Position numbers and translations under genes: made by a program. DNA of 64,000 nt, taken from contig NC_087377.1 of assembly GCF_963675165.1 (NCBI RefSeq), positions 1,823,501-1,887,500 of the forward strand. Direction: 5' to 3'. Below, in pieces: positions 22,430 through 33,629 of this stretch; positions within the stretch are counted from its first letter, which is position 1; every line of letters starts with the position of its first letter. This stretch comes from Halichondria panicea. Its lineage: Eukaryota > Porifera > Demospongiae > Suberitida > Halichondriidae. The notes below the pieces were generated by a model. The model had not been told where the DNA came from and searched no databases. It saw nothing but the letters and a program-made list of their open reading frames with translations.

Positions 22430-22975
22430 CAGGCCACCCTCTATAATACAGCCAGGTTAATGGTCCCCAAAGTCTCCATAGCATGTGTTTGGACCTGTGT
22501 TAGCAGACCACCCTCTATAATACAGCCAGGTTAATGGGTCCCAAAGTCTCCATAGCATGTGTTTGGACCTGTGTTAGCAGGCCACCCTCTATAATACAGC
22601 CAGGTTAATGGCCCCCAAAGTCTCCATAGCATGTGCTTGGACCTGTGTTAGCAGGCCACCCTCTATAATACAGCCAGGTTAATGGGCCCAAGTCTCCATA
22701 GCATGTGTTTGGACCTGTGTTAGCAGACCACCCTCTATAATACAGCCAGGTTAATGGGCCCCAAAGTCTCCATAGCATGTGTTTGGACCTGTGTTAGCAG
22801 GCCACCGTCTATAATACAGCCAGGTTAATAGGCCCCAAAGTCTCCATAGCATGTGTTTGGACCTGTGTTAGCAGGCCACCCTCTATAATACAGCCAGGTT
22901 AATGGGCCTCAAAGTCTCCATAGCATGTGTTTGCATGGACCTGTGTTAGCAGGCCACCCTCTATAATACAGCCAC
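22430..22975. repeat. Tandem repeat, about seven 74-bp units
   Basis: Unit starts AGGCCACCCTCTATAATACA and ends GGACCTGTGTTAGC. Units differ by single bases; the last carries an extra CATG at about 22934. It lies within an intron of the fragment above, and a half unit is at 21645. Confidence 0.8.
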
Positions 22976-23336
22976 TGTTGGTCTACCGACCACTATACAT
23001 ACACAGGGTATACTAATAGTAAGGTACTCACACAGACATTAGTGACATGGTTGGTGGTTCCTGTGATCCTGGACACCACCTCACACACTTGCCAGATACT
23101 GGGACACAGCTCAGGGTCAGAGGTCAACAGGTAGCCTACAAGGGAGGGGGAGAATACACGTATCATTAGAGCAATACACTTAAGGATGGCAGAGTATCAT
23201 AGCACCTGTAGCTAGTGTGTGTTCTTAAATACAATTAACTCTGAAAAAACAGGTCCGGTTCACAAAGAAAAAAACCACTTTATGATAACTCGGTTTTATA
23301 CGTATACCAGTGGTACTGGTGACATTTACTATAAGA

Positions 23337-23337
<1 letters not shown>

Positions 23338-23393
<56 letters not shown>

Positions 23394-23422
23394 GGGTGGA
23401 GGGTGTGTGTGTGTGTGTGTGC
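23338..23422. repeat. (TG)n microsatellite
   Basis: About 26 uninterrupted TG units, a short GGGGTGGAGG break, then ten more. It directly abuts the donor of the exon at 23429. Confidence 0.9.
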
Positions 23423-23775
23423 ATGTACCTATGAAGTTGTGCAGGTCTTGTGTGTAGGGAGAGTCTTCACAGGAATGCTGTACTGAGCACTGACTATGGC
23501 TAGAGGGTTGTCACCAAATGGAGTATCCATATGAAGCACAGCTTGAACAGTAGTACGCCCAGTGCCTATGTGTGGGCGGGTGTGTGTTGTGTGAGGGTGT
23601 GATGATATGGGTATTCAGTGTTAGATTCGTCTCATTGAGAGCTTTCAAATGACTACCACTTAACATGGTTCAGTAAACGTGATTCAAGGAAATTCTCCAC
23701 TCATCCCCACATTCCACAGTCTTACACAGACAGACCACATTCACAAAATGCAAACCTTATTACAAAAAACATAAG

Positions 23776-24082
23776 TCAACCACTAGCTACAGTGTACACA
23801 GTGGGACCACCCATAAAGAGGAATTTCGCCCCTTTCAGCCTTGTTTCTCAGTAAACATAATCATTGCTCAGATCCTCCCCCTTTTCAGAGAGGTGTCACA
23901 TTCCACCCCTTTCACAGTAAACAAAGCAATTTCACTAGCTACAGCTACACAGTGGGACCACACATAAAGAGGAAATTTCGCCCCTTTTAGCCTTGTTTCT
24001 CAGTAAACATAATCATTGCTCAGATCCTCCCCCTTTTCAGAGAGGTGTCACATTCCACCCCTTTCACAGTAAACAAAGCAAT
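23776..24082. repeat. Two tandem 155-bp units that begin like the 45-bp satellite
   Basis: Each unit starts with CTAGCTACAG(TG)TACACAGTGGGACCA, the first 27 or so bases of the satellite unit at 26.8-28.6 kb, and continues with a shared 120-bp stretch. It may show how the satellite unit arose. Confidence 0.65.
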
Positions 24083-25200
24083 TTGGTAGAATGTCAAATG
24101 TTGAAAGGTCATAATTAGTGAAAGGTCAGACCTCCAATAGTACTGCCACATGTCCATCCATACATGCATGGATAAACAATTACACCATACTGTAGTTTAA
24201 AATACAATGACAAATGAAACCTCTCAGCCCATGCCAACTCAGCTAGCATATGGTTGCTCAATATTGACCTCCCTCCACCAAAGGTCTAATACATTGCTAC
24301 AAGTCATCAACCATCTTTACCTGCACTTCCAGAGTTGAGCCAGCCTCCAGCTCATCAGTGTATGCATGGACTAACACACTAGAGCAATATCAGCAATCCC
24401 ATCAAACTGCAGTCTGAAGGTGTACTCCATGCAGTGTATAGTTGCCCTCATGCAGGGGTAGGCTGTAGAGTGGTCCCAGCTGGCAGTCCATCCACCAATA
24501 TCACATTGATACTGCCCTTGTCATGAGTACACCAGTACAGCCTCTGGACCATAGATGAGAGGAGGGAAGTTAGCTGTATAGGTAAAGTTGACATGCAGTT
24601 AGCAATTGCAATAAGTATATACCCAAGTGGACTAAGTGGTGGTATTAGAGGGCAGTACCTTGACCTTGTATAAGCCCTTATACCTGCACATACTCTTTCC
24701 TCAGATCAGGACATGAATTCTTGTGTACCATTGGGTACATTGCTAAACCTCACATGAACAATCTCCTACAACTGAGATAAGCTAATTGCAAACCACATTA
24801 GTTATTATACACGTACTTGTATTATAGCCGACAATAACACACATAATTATACGTATCTTCACAGCCCAACACTGCGTATACACTCTACGTATATGGAACA
24901 GATAACGAACATGCAAGCCTCTTATCAAACTTTATATTTCTCACAAGTTATGATGCAGGATGATGCTGCCCACCCGGGGTACCTGTGTAGGGCTGAGGAA
25001 TTGATGGACACAATAAAGACAATAGACTACCATCATGCACGCAGGTACACTACCACCCACTCCACTCATCACACACCACCCACTACATTAGTAATGTATG
25101 AGTACGCAATGGGGGACCATACATTACAACAAAGGAAGCTAGAGAGCTAGTCCATAGATAAAGTATCTGGGTCCACTCAATAAGACCTGACACTACTCAC

Positions 25201-25250
25201 CCTAGCATTGTCCAGGCAGCTCCCTCTGCAGACTAGCCACCATATCCACC
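25201..25250 (-). CDS. 3' end of coiled-coil exon, copy 3 (with a small insertion)
   Basis: Matches 5782-5835 and 16967-17030 up to the donor, but carries a few extra bases inside the ELDNAR codons that shift the frame. It sits between the Death domain at 25.9 kb and the extracellular exons at 24.3 kb. Confidence 0.35.
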
Positions 25251-25903
25251 AACATTAATCAGGACTGCAATGCATGATCCTCCATCGTTCGCGCTCTAGC
25301 CTCGAGACCAGCCGTTTGTTATAAGGAAAGGTTGATCTCGAGGCTACTTGCGCTCATGCCTGCCTTCTCTGATCGAGGCTATGTGGTTAACAAGAAGCTG
25401 CAACTGAAGTGATCCCGTACCCAACAACAATGGTAAAGGGTCACTAAACTAGAAAGCTGAAATGAAATTTTGCCAAAAAGTATAAAAATAGAAGGTGATG
25501 GTATATATACATGTATACACACACACACAGGACACAGAGCATTATAATAGTCAGTACTTATAGTCAACACAGAGTCAGTTCTTTACTTGACATTCTTGCA
25601 TGCTTCTTTACTTGACATCTTTATTCGTCCCTTTCAAGTAGCTCCAGTATCTGTATGAAAGCATGAGCACAGCACAATAAACTAGAGCCTTATAAGCAAA
25701 ACATTGCAATAAAACACTGTGTGCAATGAAAATAGGGATCAGATTTATGAATATTCCAGTAATAATCTGTTTAAAAACATGAGTGCATGATTTAGGAGCC
25801 CTCAGGGCTAGTAGAACCCTCAAGTACTTAGAATGCTGTATACTATTATGGCATGGCACAACTGCATGACGAGCAAGGTCACAAAGTTAATAAGGTAACT
25901 CAC

Positions 25904-26242
25904 GTGTATCCTTGACACAGGCCTTGTGAATGCTGCGAACTGCCTCTCCGTCCTCAATCTCTGAGGCAATTTCCACTAATCGACCGTAAGTAGCTGTTGA
26001 ATTCAATGGATTGAATTGGAGAATATTTTTACTCTTCCACTTCTTTAGAGCAGCGAGGAATTTCCCTGGAATACCAACAAATGTGTGATCGATAGCACCA
26101 ATCTCAGCATCACTGAGGCCCAGCCTGTGCTTGTATCTGTCATAGCCAGCAATCTCGGTAGACAACTGGAGAAGAGCATCATCCCAGCACTCACTACTCA
26201 ACCGAGGGGCAGTCGCTGTCACTATCGTCTTATGTGGTTGAA
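25904..26242 (-). CDS. Death-domain exon, copy D (phase 1-1)
   Basis: A 339-bp open exon with acceptor CTGTACAG and donor GTGAGT, phase 1 on both sides. It encodes IAGYDRYKHRLGLSDAEIGA, then GKFLAALKKWKS and TYGRLVEIASEIEDGEAV. The 5' half is most like copy A (same TTCAACCA start), and the LQFNPLNS loop is its own. Coiled-coil and extracellular exons follow on the same strand at 25.2 and 24.3 kb, the same order as at 6.7, 5.8 and 5.2 kb. Confidence 0.75.
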
Positions 26243-26818
26243 CTGTACAGATCAAAATACATTACATTATTTCCAATGACATGCAACGGCACGTAGTGGC
26301 AATACTCTGAAATGTACACCAAATACTTTATCACTGTCACATGAGACCCCATACACAATACAACTGTCAAGGCTATAATTGAACATTGCTTCAATTTAGA
26401 TTGCTATACTTGTACAATAATGATGTCGTGAATAATTATAGTGATCACATTAATTCCCAAGTTGTTCCCTTAATTAGCTTATTACCAATGCATATGATTT
26501 AATTAGATCTCACTTTTCATTGGCTAACTAGAGCTATGTGTACAGAGGACTTCTGCCAACCAACCTGAAATCCTCTGTACATGTATATGTAGAGAAGTAC
26601 ATTTGTATCCTCAAGCAAACTATAGTTTGGGCAGAATATTGGCAGTACATGGAATGCTGTGGTGAACCCATACAAATGTTATTATTGCTTTCACTTCATT
26701 TGAAATGCAAACCTTAATTATTAAAGTCACCACTAGCTATTTGGATTGTCCTAATACAAATCTATTTTGTAGCTCTTTATCAAAATATGTGTTTAAATTA
26801 GCGATAAGTCAACCACTA

Positions 26819-28592
26819 GCTACAGTGCACACAGTGGGACCACACTATAGGCTCTGTACACTAGCTACAGTGCACACAGTGGGACCACACTATAGGCTCT
26901 GTACACTTTAGCTACAGTGTACACAGTGGGACCACACTATAGGCTCTGTACACTAGCTACAGTGCACACAGTGAGACCACACTATAGGCTCTGTACACTA
27001 GTCTACAGTGCACACAGTGGGACCACACTATAGGCTCTGTACACCAGCTACAGTGCAACCACACTATAGGCTCTGTACACTAGCTACAGTGTACACAGTG
27101 GGACCACACTATAGGCTCTGTACACTAGCTACAGTGCACACAGTGGGACCACACTATAGGCTCTGCATGTACACTAGCTACAGTGCACACAGTGGGACCA
27201 CACTATAGGCTCTATACACTAGCTACAGTGCACTAGCTACAGTGCACACAGTGGGACCACACTATAGGCTCTGTACACTAGCTACAGTGCACACAGTGGG
27301 ACCACACTATAGGCTCTGTACACCAGCTACAGTGCACACAGTGGGACCACACTATAGGCTCTGTACACCAGCTACAGTGCACACAGTGGGACCACACTAT
27401 AGGCTCTGTACACTAGCTACAGTGCACACAGTGGGACCACACTATAGGCTCTGTACACTAGCTACAGTGCACACAGTGGGACCACACTATAGGCTCTGTA
27501 CACTAGCTACAGTGCATACAGTGGGACCACACTATAGGCTCTGTACACTAGCTACAGTGCACACAGTGGGACCACACTACTATAGGCTCTGTACACCAGC
27601 TACAGTGCACACAGTGAGACCACACTATAGGCTCTGTACACCAGCTACAGTGCACACAGTGGGACCACACTATAGGCTCCGTACACCAGCTACAGTGCAC
27701 ACAGTGGGACCACACTATAGGCTCTGTACACCAGCTACAGTGCACACAGTGGGACCACACTATAGGCTCTGTACACTAGCTACAGTGCACACAGTGGGAC
27801 CACACTATAGGCTCTATACACCAGCTACAGTGCACACAGTGGGACCACACTATAGGCTCTGTACACTAGCTACAGTGCACACAGTGGGACCACACTATAG
27901 GCTCTGTACACTAGCTACAGTACACAGTGGGACCACACTATAGGCTCTGTACACCAGCTACAGTGCACACAGTGGGTCCACACTATAGGCTCTGTACACT
28001 AGCTACAGTGCACACAGTGGGACCACACTATAGGCTCTGTACACTAGCTACAGTGCACACAGTGGGACCACACTATAGGCTATGTACACTAGCTACAGTG
28101 CACACAGTGCATGGGACCACACTATAGGCTCTGTACACCAGCTACAGTGCACACAGTGGGACCACACTATAGGCTCTGTACACTAGCTACAGTGCACACA
28201 GTGGGACCACACTATAGGCTCTATACACCAGCTACAGTGCACACAGTGGGACCACACTATAGGCTCTGTACACTAGCTACAGTGCACACAGTGGGACCAC
28301 ACTATAGGCTCTGTACACTAGCTACAGTGCACACAGTGGGACCACACTATAGGCTCTGTACACCAGCTACAGTGCACACAGTGGGACCACACTATAGGCT
28401 CTGTACACCAGCTACAGTGCACACAGTGGGACCACACTATAGGCTCTGTACACCAGCTACAGTGCACACAGTGGGACCACACTATAGGCTCTGTACACCA
28501 GCTACAGTGCACACAGTGGGACCACACTATAGGCTCTGTACACCAGCTACAGTGCACACAGTGGGACCACACTATAGGCTCTGTACACTAGT
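26819..28592. repeat. 45-bp satellite array, about 39 units
   Basis: Unit CTAGCTACAGTGCACACAGT plus GGGACCACACTATAGGCTCTGTACA (45 bp in two pieces). Units differ mainly at one C/T position (ACACTAGC or ACACCAGC), which occurs in blocks, as expected from unequal exchange. Because 45 is a multiple of three and the unit has no stops in some frames, long open frames appear on both strands. I treat them as non-coding. Confidence 0.95.
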
Positions 28593-28888
28593 CTACACAC
28601 TGCATGTCAATTAGAGTAGCATTTCTGCAAACAAGGAGAAAATGGTTTTTAGTGGAACAGCTGTCTACCCCTGGGCCCATACACGCAGACATTCTACTTT
28701 CAAAGGACTATAGAATATTTGCATATACACAAATTGGAATTCCATGTAGTGGGACAAGACAACAGTCTGGCTACCGATCAAAATTATCTCCGTAAAAATA
28801 CAATTATTGGGGTCACAGATGTCACAGCTGAGTGGAGAGTGGAGTGGGAGGGCTAGCTGAATGAATATGAGGGATGATGGGATCATTG

Positions 28889-29268
28889 TGACAGGGCAAT
28901 GGACCGCTACTAAACCCTAGTTATCAGTCAACAGCTGGAGCTTTATTTCCTACAATGCATAGCGGGAAATTTTTGCGGGTGCAATTTGGCTCCAGAACCC
29001 TCAGTAGAATTTTCGTGGGTTCTAATATTCGCGGTTCAATGCCAGGAAACCACACCCACCAATAGCTTTGCATGTGAAATACCGGTGCATGGGAGTTTAT
29101 CCCAGTTTTAAATGCTCTGCCCTCGAAAAACGACGAAAATTTCCCGCTATACGGTACTTGTTATCAATACCCCATTTTTAATAATACATGTGCAATGTAT
29201 GCTAGCTGTGACAGGGCAATGGACCGCTACTAAACCCCAGTGATCAGTCAACAGCTGGAGCTTAATTA
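28889..29268. repeat. MITE (28955-29153) between two copies of its flank
   Basis: The right end CCCGCTATACGG and a decayed left end (ATAGCGGGAAAT) enclose a TTTTCGTGGG-type MITE interior. The 55 bases before it (GACAGGGCAATGGACCGCTA onwards) recur just after it at 29210-29265. Either a local duplication included the insertion site, or the second copy is a nearby empty site. Confidence 0.5.
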
Positions 29269-29279
29269 ATAATAATTAT

Positions 29280-29950
29280 TATAATGAAGTTGATTGTTTC
29301 CCAGATGCTTGTTATCAATAATTATCCTGTCTTTGCTATATACAAAAGTACAGCTAGCATACATGTACATGTACATGTAGGTCCTAGGTGTGTTTTTTTA
29401 CGTCAAAATCAGTACAGCTTAATTGCTTTTTTAGTATTTATTTGTATGCTAGCTGTACGTTTGGATCGACGTCAAATGATATTTCGGTCTCCCTTATTCC
29501 ATTAAATAACGTGTGAAAAATTGATTAACTATTATAGTGTGGGAAGTAGGGAGGAGGCACAGTGTACTATAATAATGCTTTTCTAACTCCCTAAAAATGC
29601 TATTCACAAATTTTGAGACAGTTTGCTCAATATAATCTCAAAAGCCCAATGCTATGTCAACAGTTTATAACAAGAGAGCACAGTTAGCATACAAACAGCG
29701 TCAAATACAACAAATACAAGTTTTGCTGTTTTGGATGCTTCCATTAGAGGGAGTGTTAGCAAACGTGCTGTACAAAGTTCATTCTAATCTTCACTGTCAG
29801 CTTTGAATCTGAGGCCTCAATTCACTTATTAGTTCTACTGCACGCTATAGCTGTACCTTAATTTGTAATTATTTCCCCCCACACACACACAGCACACCCA
29901 CACACACACCCACACACACATACACACACCCCACACACACACACCCCACA
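29280..29950. other. No gene seen; ends in a (CA)n tract
   Basis: AT-rich sequence. The last CFAP299 exon would be expected here on the minus strand, but I do not find a match. A CA-rich microsatellite spans about 29877-29950. Confidence 0.35.
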
Positions 29951-29960
29951 CAGCCTGTAC

Positions 29961-31979
29961 CTTTGGGTCAACGTTAATAATCTTTCTGTCTCGTTTATTC
30001 TTAAACAGCAGACCTGAGGCATTGTCTGTAATCACCTGTGTGTGCGTGCGTGGGGGGTGTGTGTGTGTGCGTGTTATATCAAACAAATACAAACAAAGTG
30101 TCCGTGTACAATAATCATGTCAACTAATTATGTACGACGAGACCAAAGGGAGCAACTGTATAATTGAGTAGTGCTATGGCGCCCTACAGACTAGGAGGGC
30201 ACTCACTAGTGTAGTGTTCCAAACACACGTTATAGGCTATCAAACTTTGCTGTGAAAATAAATTATGTTCTGAAAAAACACACACTTTAATTACCGTATA
30301 GCACGAAATTTTCGAGGGGCTTAATTTTCGCGGATTTCGTGGGTTAGAATTCTACACGAAAATTAAGTCCTCAAAAAGTGTTCTTTAATTAGAATTACCT
30401 GCTATCATGCAAAGATTTAAAGGCGTGGCTTCCGGTAAGCAGCTATTCCGCGAACATTGTGCAACGAAATGGTTTTTAGAGGCTAATCCACGAAATATAA
30501 GTGCCTCGAAAATTTCGCGCTATACGGTATTATAGCCCCACGCTTTCTTTTATAATTTGTGCTCGTTGATCTAAGTTATAGTTAGAACATGGGCATGAGG
30601 TATCTATGTGTTATAGTGTCCCAAAGCTCGAGGGCTTCTATTTAAACCTATTGGCTACTAGAAATGCACTAGCTTAGCAACAGTCAACCTATATAAACAG
30701 CCAACCTAGCAACTGCATCATTATTCTTTTGAAAACTAATATCTAAAGTTGACATCTCTGTGTCTCTACTAAATCTGTGGTCTCTATTCAAGTCAACCCT
30801 GTTCCTCCACCTCAGTTTGATGGACAAAATTATAGTCCTAGCTCCACCCACAAAACGAAAACATCCAGCTCCTCCCCCAGTTTTGCAGCAAACAAGCCCA
30901 GCACACTTCCCAAGAAACGAGCGACTCGTACTACTCTCACAAAGCGAAAGGAAGACACCTATAAGCTATAATTTGCAGCAAACAAGCCCAGCAAACGAGC
31001 GGCTCCTACTCTTGAACAAAGCGAAAGGAACTTTAGGAGAAGAAGCCAAACCTAGAATCTCAGCACTTCCATACATCCAGCTCCTCCCCCATGCAGCCTT
31101 GCAGCAAAAAAGCACAGCACACTGCCCAAAAAACGAGCGTCTCCTACTGCTTTCGAACAAAGCCAAAAAAAGAAACTAGAGCTTCTCTCTTTCATTCTAG
31201 TTCTGTTATTATAATTACTAGACAAAGCATCTACATGTAGCTACAATAATTTTTACATGTGTATCTTCTTGTAAATCACAATACAATACAATGTTGTAGT
31301 TTGTAGCCCAGAGCAATCTATAGTACTGGTACTATAGCTCATAGTTCCCTGCTAAATACACTCAAATGGAATCTAAGGACACCATAATATTATTGTAGCA
31401 CTACCAAACAGCTACTAATAAAATAATTAGCTTTTTGAAATTGGACGTTCCCAACACAAGTTATAGCCCTTCAAAGAAAAACTACGAAAACATGACGACA
31501 TGTAATTAATACATATTTTGGCAACCACCTCTTATATATTATACCCACGTATTTCATATTTCTCACACGTACCTGATAATTAGGAGTGGAGTTGGACGAG
31601 GAGAAGTTAGTGTCCCAGTTATAGAAGCTCAAGTCACTGTGTCTAGGGAGCAGCTTCTTCCGTGACGAGAATATGGGATCAAAATCATCCACCTACAATT
31701 ATCATGTACATGTATAATACCACATAGAAAGTTTTCGTATCAAACGAAAATTAAAACGACGGAATTATTCTACTGCAAGAGATTCAATGCGTCACTATCC
31801 TAAGCTGTTGAGCTGTACTTAAAATACTAAATTGGTAGTTACGAAAATTACCCGCTATACGGCAGTTAGATCATTGGGGTGAGGTATACTTTTATGTTAT
31901 AAATACATGTTAGGATCAACCACCTTTATTACTGGTAGTACCTTGAGTCGATGTGCGTAGTCAATGTATCCTGATATCT
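29961..31979 (-). CDS. CFAP299: CFAP299 (C4orf22) middle and C-terminal exons
   Basis: Three exons match the conserved animal cilia and flagella protein CFAP299. The first, at about 31941-31979 (EISGYIDYAHRLK), follows acceptor AAGTATAG. The second is 31573-31692 (VDDFDPIFSSRKKLLPRHSD, then LSFYNWDTNFSSSNSTPNYQ; 40 codons, phase 0-0). The third is 29961-30035 (VITDNASGLLFKNKRDRKII, then NVDPK). Donors are consensus and phases join. The human protein of about 230 residues has the same block order. The N-terminal half and the last exon are not found in the window. A plus-strand first exon begins only 94 bases from the 5'-most exon, so the 5' part is probably lost or displaced. Its molecular role is unknown; it is sperm and cilia associated. 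Confidence 0.85.
30294..30527. mobile_element. 234-bp MITE, reverse copy of 10786-11010, in a CFAP299 intron
   Basis: Ends CCGTATAGCACGAAATTTTC and CTATACGG with flanking TA. The interior matches the 10.8 kb copy read from the other strand. Confidence 0.8.
30777..31179 (+). other. Three diverged repeats coding a Lys/Arg-rich peptide (uncertain)
   Basis: Units of about 110 bp each contain a phrase such as FAANKPSTLPKKRATRTTLT in one frame. Frames shift between units and stops intervene. The segment lies in a CFAP299 intron on the opposite strand. It could be a decayed basic-repeat gene. No family is recognised. Confidence 0.25.
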
Positions 31980-32072
31980 CCTATACTTATTGATTGAATG
32001 GCAGGGAATACTCAGACCATCGAAAGAATTGCAAGTTGATATAAATAATTATGCTATTATTATATACTTGCG

Positions 32073-32171
32073 ATGAGCTCCTCAATCAGAAAGTTTCAGT
32101 TCCGCTTCTTTGTAGGACACATAGATGACGATACAGCGCTAATTGAAGCGAAGCTATCAAAGGACCGATTG
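32073..32171 (+). CDS. First exon of an unrecognised plus-strand gene
   Basis: ATG at 32073, 33 codons MSSSIRKFQFRFFVGHIDDD, then TALIEAKLSKDRL, and a consensus donor GTGAGT at phase 0. Later candidate exons on the same strand are 32692-32766 (ALTKLNNSYVLGPHDGNAVL), 32860-32926 (NHNEALKTMGEEEFKRGS), 33054-33188 (MPFLEEKHVQLLRSSGLVGK) and 33570-33629 (ETACYAGHQEIVTYLRRFDV, ankyrin-repeat-like). Their phases do not all join, so they may belong to more than one gene or have missing exons. An ankyrin-repeat protein is possible. Confidence 0.45.
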
Positions 32172-32248
32172 GTGAGTAACTTAGCATCCGATGACTTGAT
32201 AAAGTATAAATGTAATAATTAGATTTGTTGAATGTACACAAATTAAAG

Positions 32249-32378
32249 ATGTCAACCGCGAGATGCTGTAGATGTAGAACTGGCACCTGTCAGTCGTGTG
32301 TGTGCCAGAAGAAAGGCAGCCCCTGCTCATACTGCCCCCTGCACATACTGCCCCCCAGGGTCTTCGTGCAGAAACAAG
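32249..32378 (+). CDS. CXC-motif first exon with a small internal duplication
   Basis: ATG at 32249, MSTARCCRCRTGTCQSCVCQ, then KKGSPCSYC, followed by a duplicated CACATACTGCCCCC phrase that shifts the frame, and GSSCRNK before donor GTTAGTC in the original frame. It keeps all CXC cysteines but is probably inactive. It lies alone, between exons of another gene, far from other CXC copies. Confidence 0.5.
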
Positions 32379-32691
32379 GTTAGTCCCTATATAGTAGATC
32401 TATTCTAGTGGGTGGGGGGAAGCAGTTAATTGTCTCCACCCTCGACCTCACTTCCGCGATCACTTTAAATCAACTAACGTAAATGTTGATTATCTTTTTA
32501 ACATTAGTATAATTATGTATTAGAAAATGGAAATAGCGAAAAAATAATTGAAATAATTATCAAAAACGGTACCTTTATAATTATTATCACCGTGTTATCT
32601 TATTCTATTGTTTTGGAACTTCTCCAACTTGTACTTATTGTGTTTCATTTTGGCTAGTTGAGTTTACCATTGTTTATTCCATTCCTAAAAG

Positions 32692-33629
32692 GCATTAACA
32701 AAATTGAACAATAGTTATGTACTGGGACCCCATGATGGAAATGCTGTGCTTGCAAGAGATATGAAGGTACGTTGGGGTAGAATGGCAACTGCTTATATAG
32801 AAAACGGGATTGCCGTTTCTCGTTTCATGCCTTTTTTACGTACTTAACCACCTTTGCAGCAAACCACAATGAAGCCCTGAAAACAATGGGAGAAGAGGAA
32901 TTCAAGAGGGGCTCGGCACTGACTAGGTAGCCCTATAGTAAAATACTAGTATAACCTGTTTGGTTGTCTGGTTTGATGTCTGACAACTGCTCTACTGTTT
33001 GGTGGCTTCGCGTTGTGCTGAAGTTGTTTGACTAGTGAGTAGTTTGTTCATAGTGGAAAGTATGCCATTCCTTGAAGAGAAACATGTGCAACTTTTGAGA
33101 TCTAGCGGCCTTGTTGGAAAAGTGCGGCTTTCCACTGATATGTCTCAAGATGACTATAATTATGGCCGCAGTGTCATCACATCCAAGGGTAGGTGGGTAT
33201 GCAGAAGCAAAGGAAACACAACATTTTTTGTAAGACAGAGTCTTGATACCTAAATCAGACGCGGGAGCAGAGATATAGAGCAATCGCCTAAGGTACATAA
33301 ATACTTCCTAAGATGAAGACTTATACTGACTGAACTACTTCTATATGCAGACGAGTGCACGAGTTGCACAGATATACAAGGAGTTGCTGTAATTTTCTTA
33401 CACTTTGTGGTGTAGTTCAAAAAAGTTCGAAATAATTATGGAAAAAGACGAAGTTACAGTAGAAATCTAAAAGTTGAACATTATAAATTATAAATGTCAG
33501 GCCATATTAGGATGCCAAGTTGTATTACCATCACTAGGCACTTGTGAAAAGAAAATTAAAGAAACTGCATGCTATGCAGGTCATCAAGAGATTGTGACTT
33601 ACTTGAGGAGGTTTGATGTAGCACTGGTA
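32692..33629 (+). CDS. Candidate downstream exons of the 32.07 kb gene (partial, unjoined)
   Basis: Four segments with acceptor and donor: 32692-32766 (phase 0-0), 32860-32926, 33054-33188 (phase 1-1), and an ankyrin-like segment up to donor GTAAGT at 33629. The peptide around GHQEIVTYLRR matches the second helix of an ankyrin repeat. The phases between 32766, 32860 and 33054 disagree, which means lost exons or small indels. Confidence 0.35.

Larger units (their letters stand above)
22023..24573 (-). pseudogene. Mucin-4-like extracellular gene fragment, several exons with frame breaks
   Basis: Exons in transcript order: 24573-24321 (beta-sandwich: NFPPLIYGP, LPAGTTL-type loop, EYTFRLQFDGIADIAL, ELEAGSTLEVQ), 23565-23429 (TGRTTVQAVLHMDTPFGDNP, then QYSIP), 23135-23032 (YLLTSDPELCPSIWQVCEVV, then SRITGTTNHVTNVC) and perhaps 22095-22023 (GLDAFGYVPFTPQRIGSETN). 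This arrangement resembles the extracellular part of VWD/EGF mucin-like proteins. The frame is broken by four-base CATG insertions in the first exon and by two extra bases near 23470 in the second. Paired exons at 4956-5272 are a second broken copy. The second exon would be 135 bp and phase 1-1 without its indel. Confidence 0.45.

Noticed and set aside
22430-28592. CRISPR-like arrays (74-bp and 45-bp repeats)
   Set aside because: Units are contiguous with no unique spacers, and the setting is eukaryotic.
27008-28614. Long open frames on both strands through the 45-bp array
   Set aside because: The unit is a multiple of three without stops in several frames, so openness is automatic. Units vary at synonymous and non-synonymous positions alike, and there is no promoter or start context.
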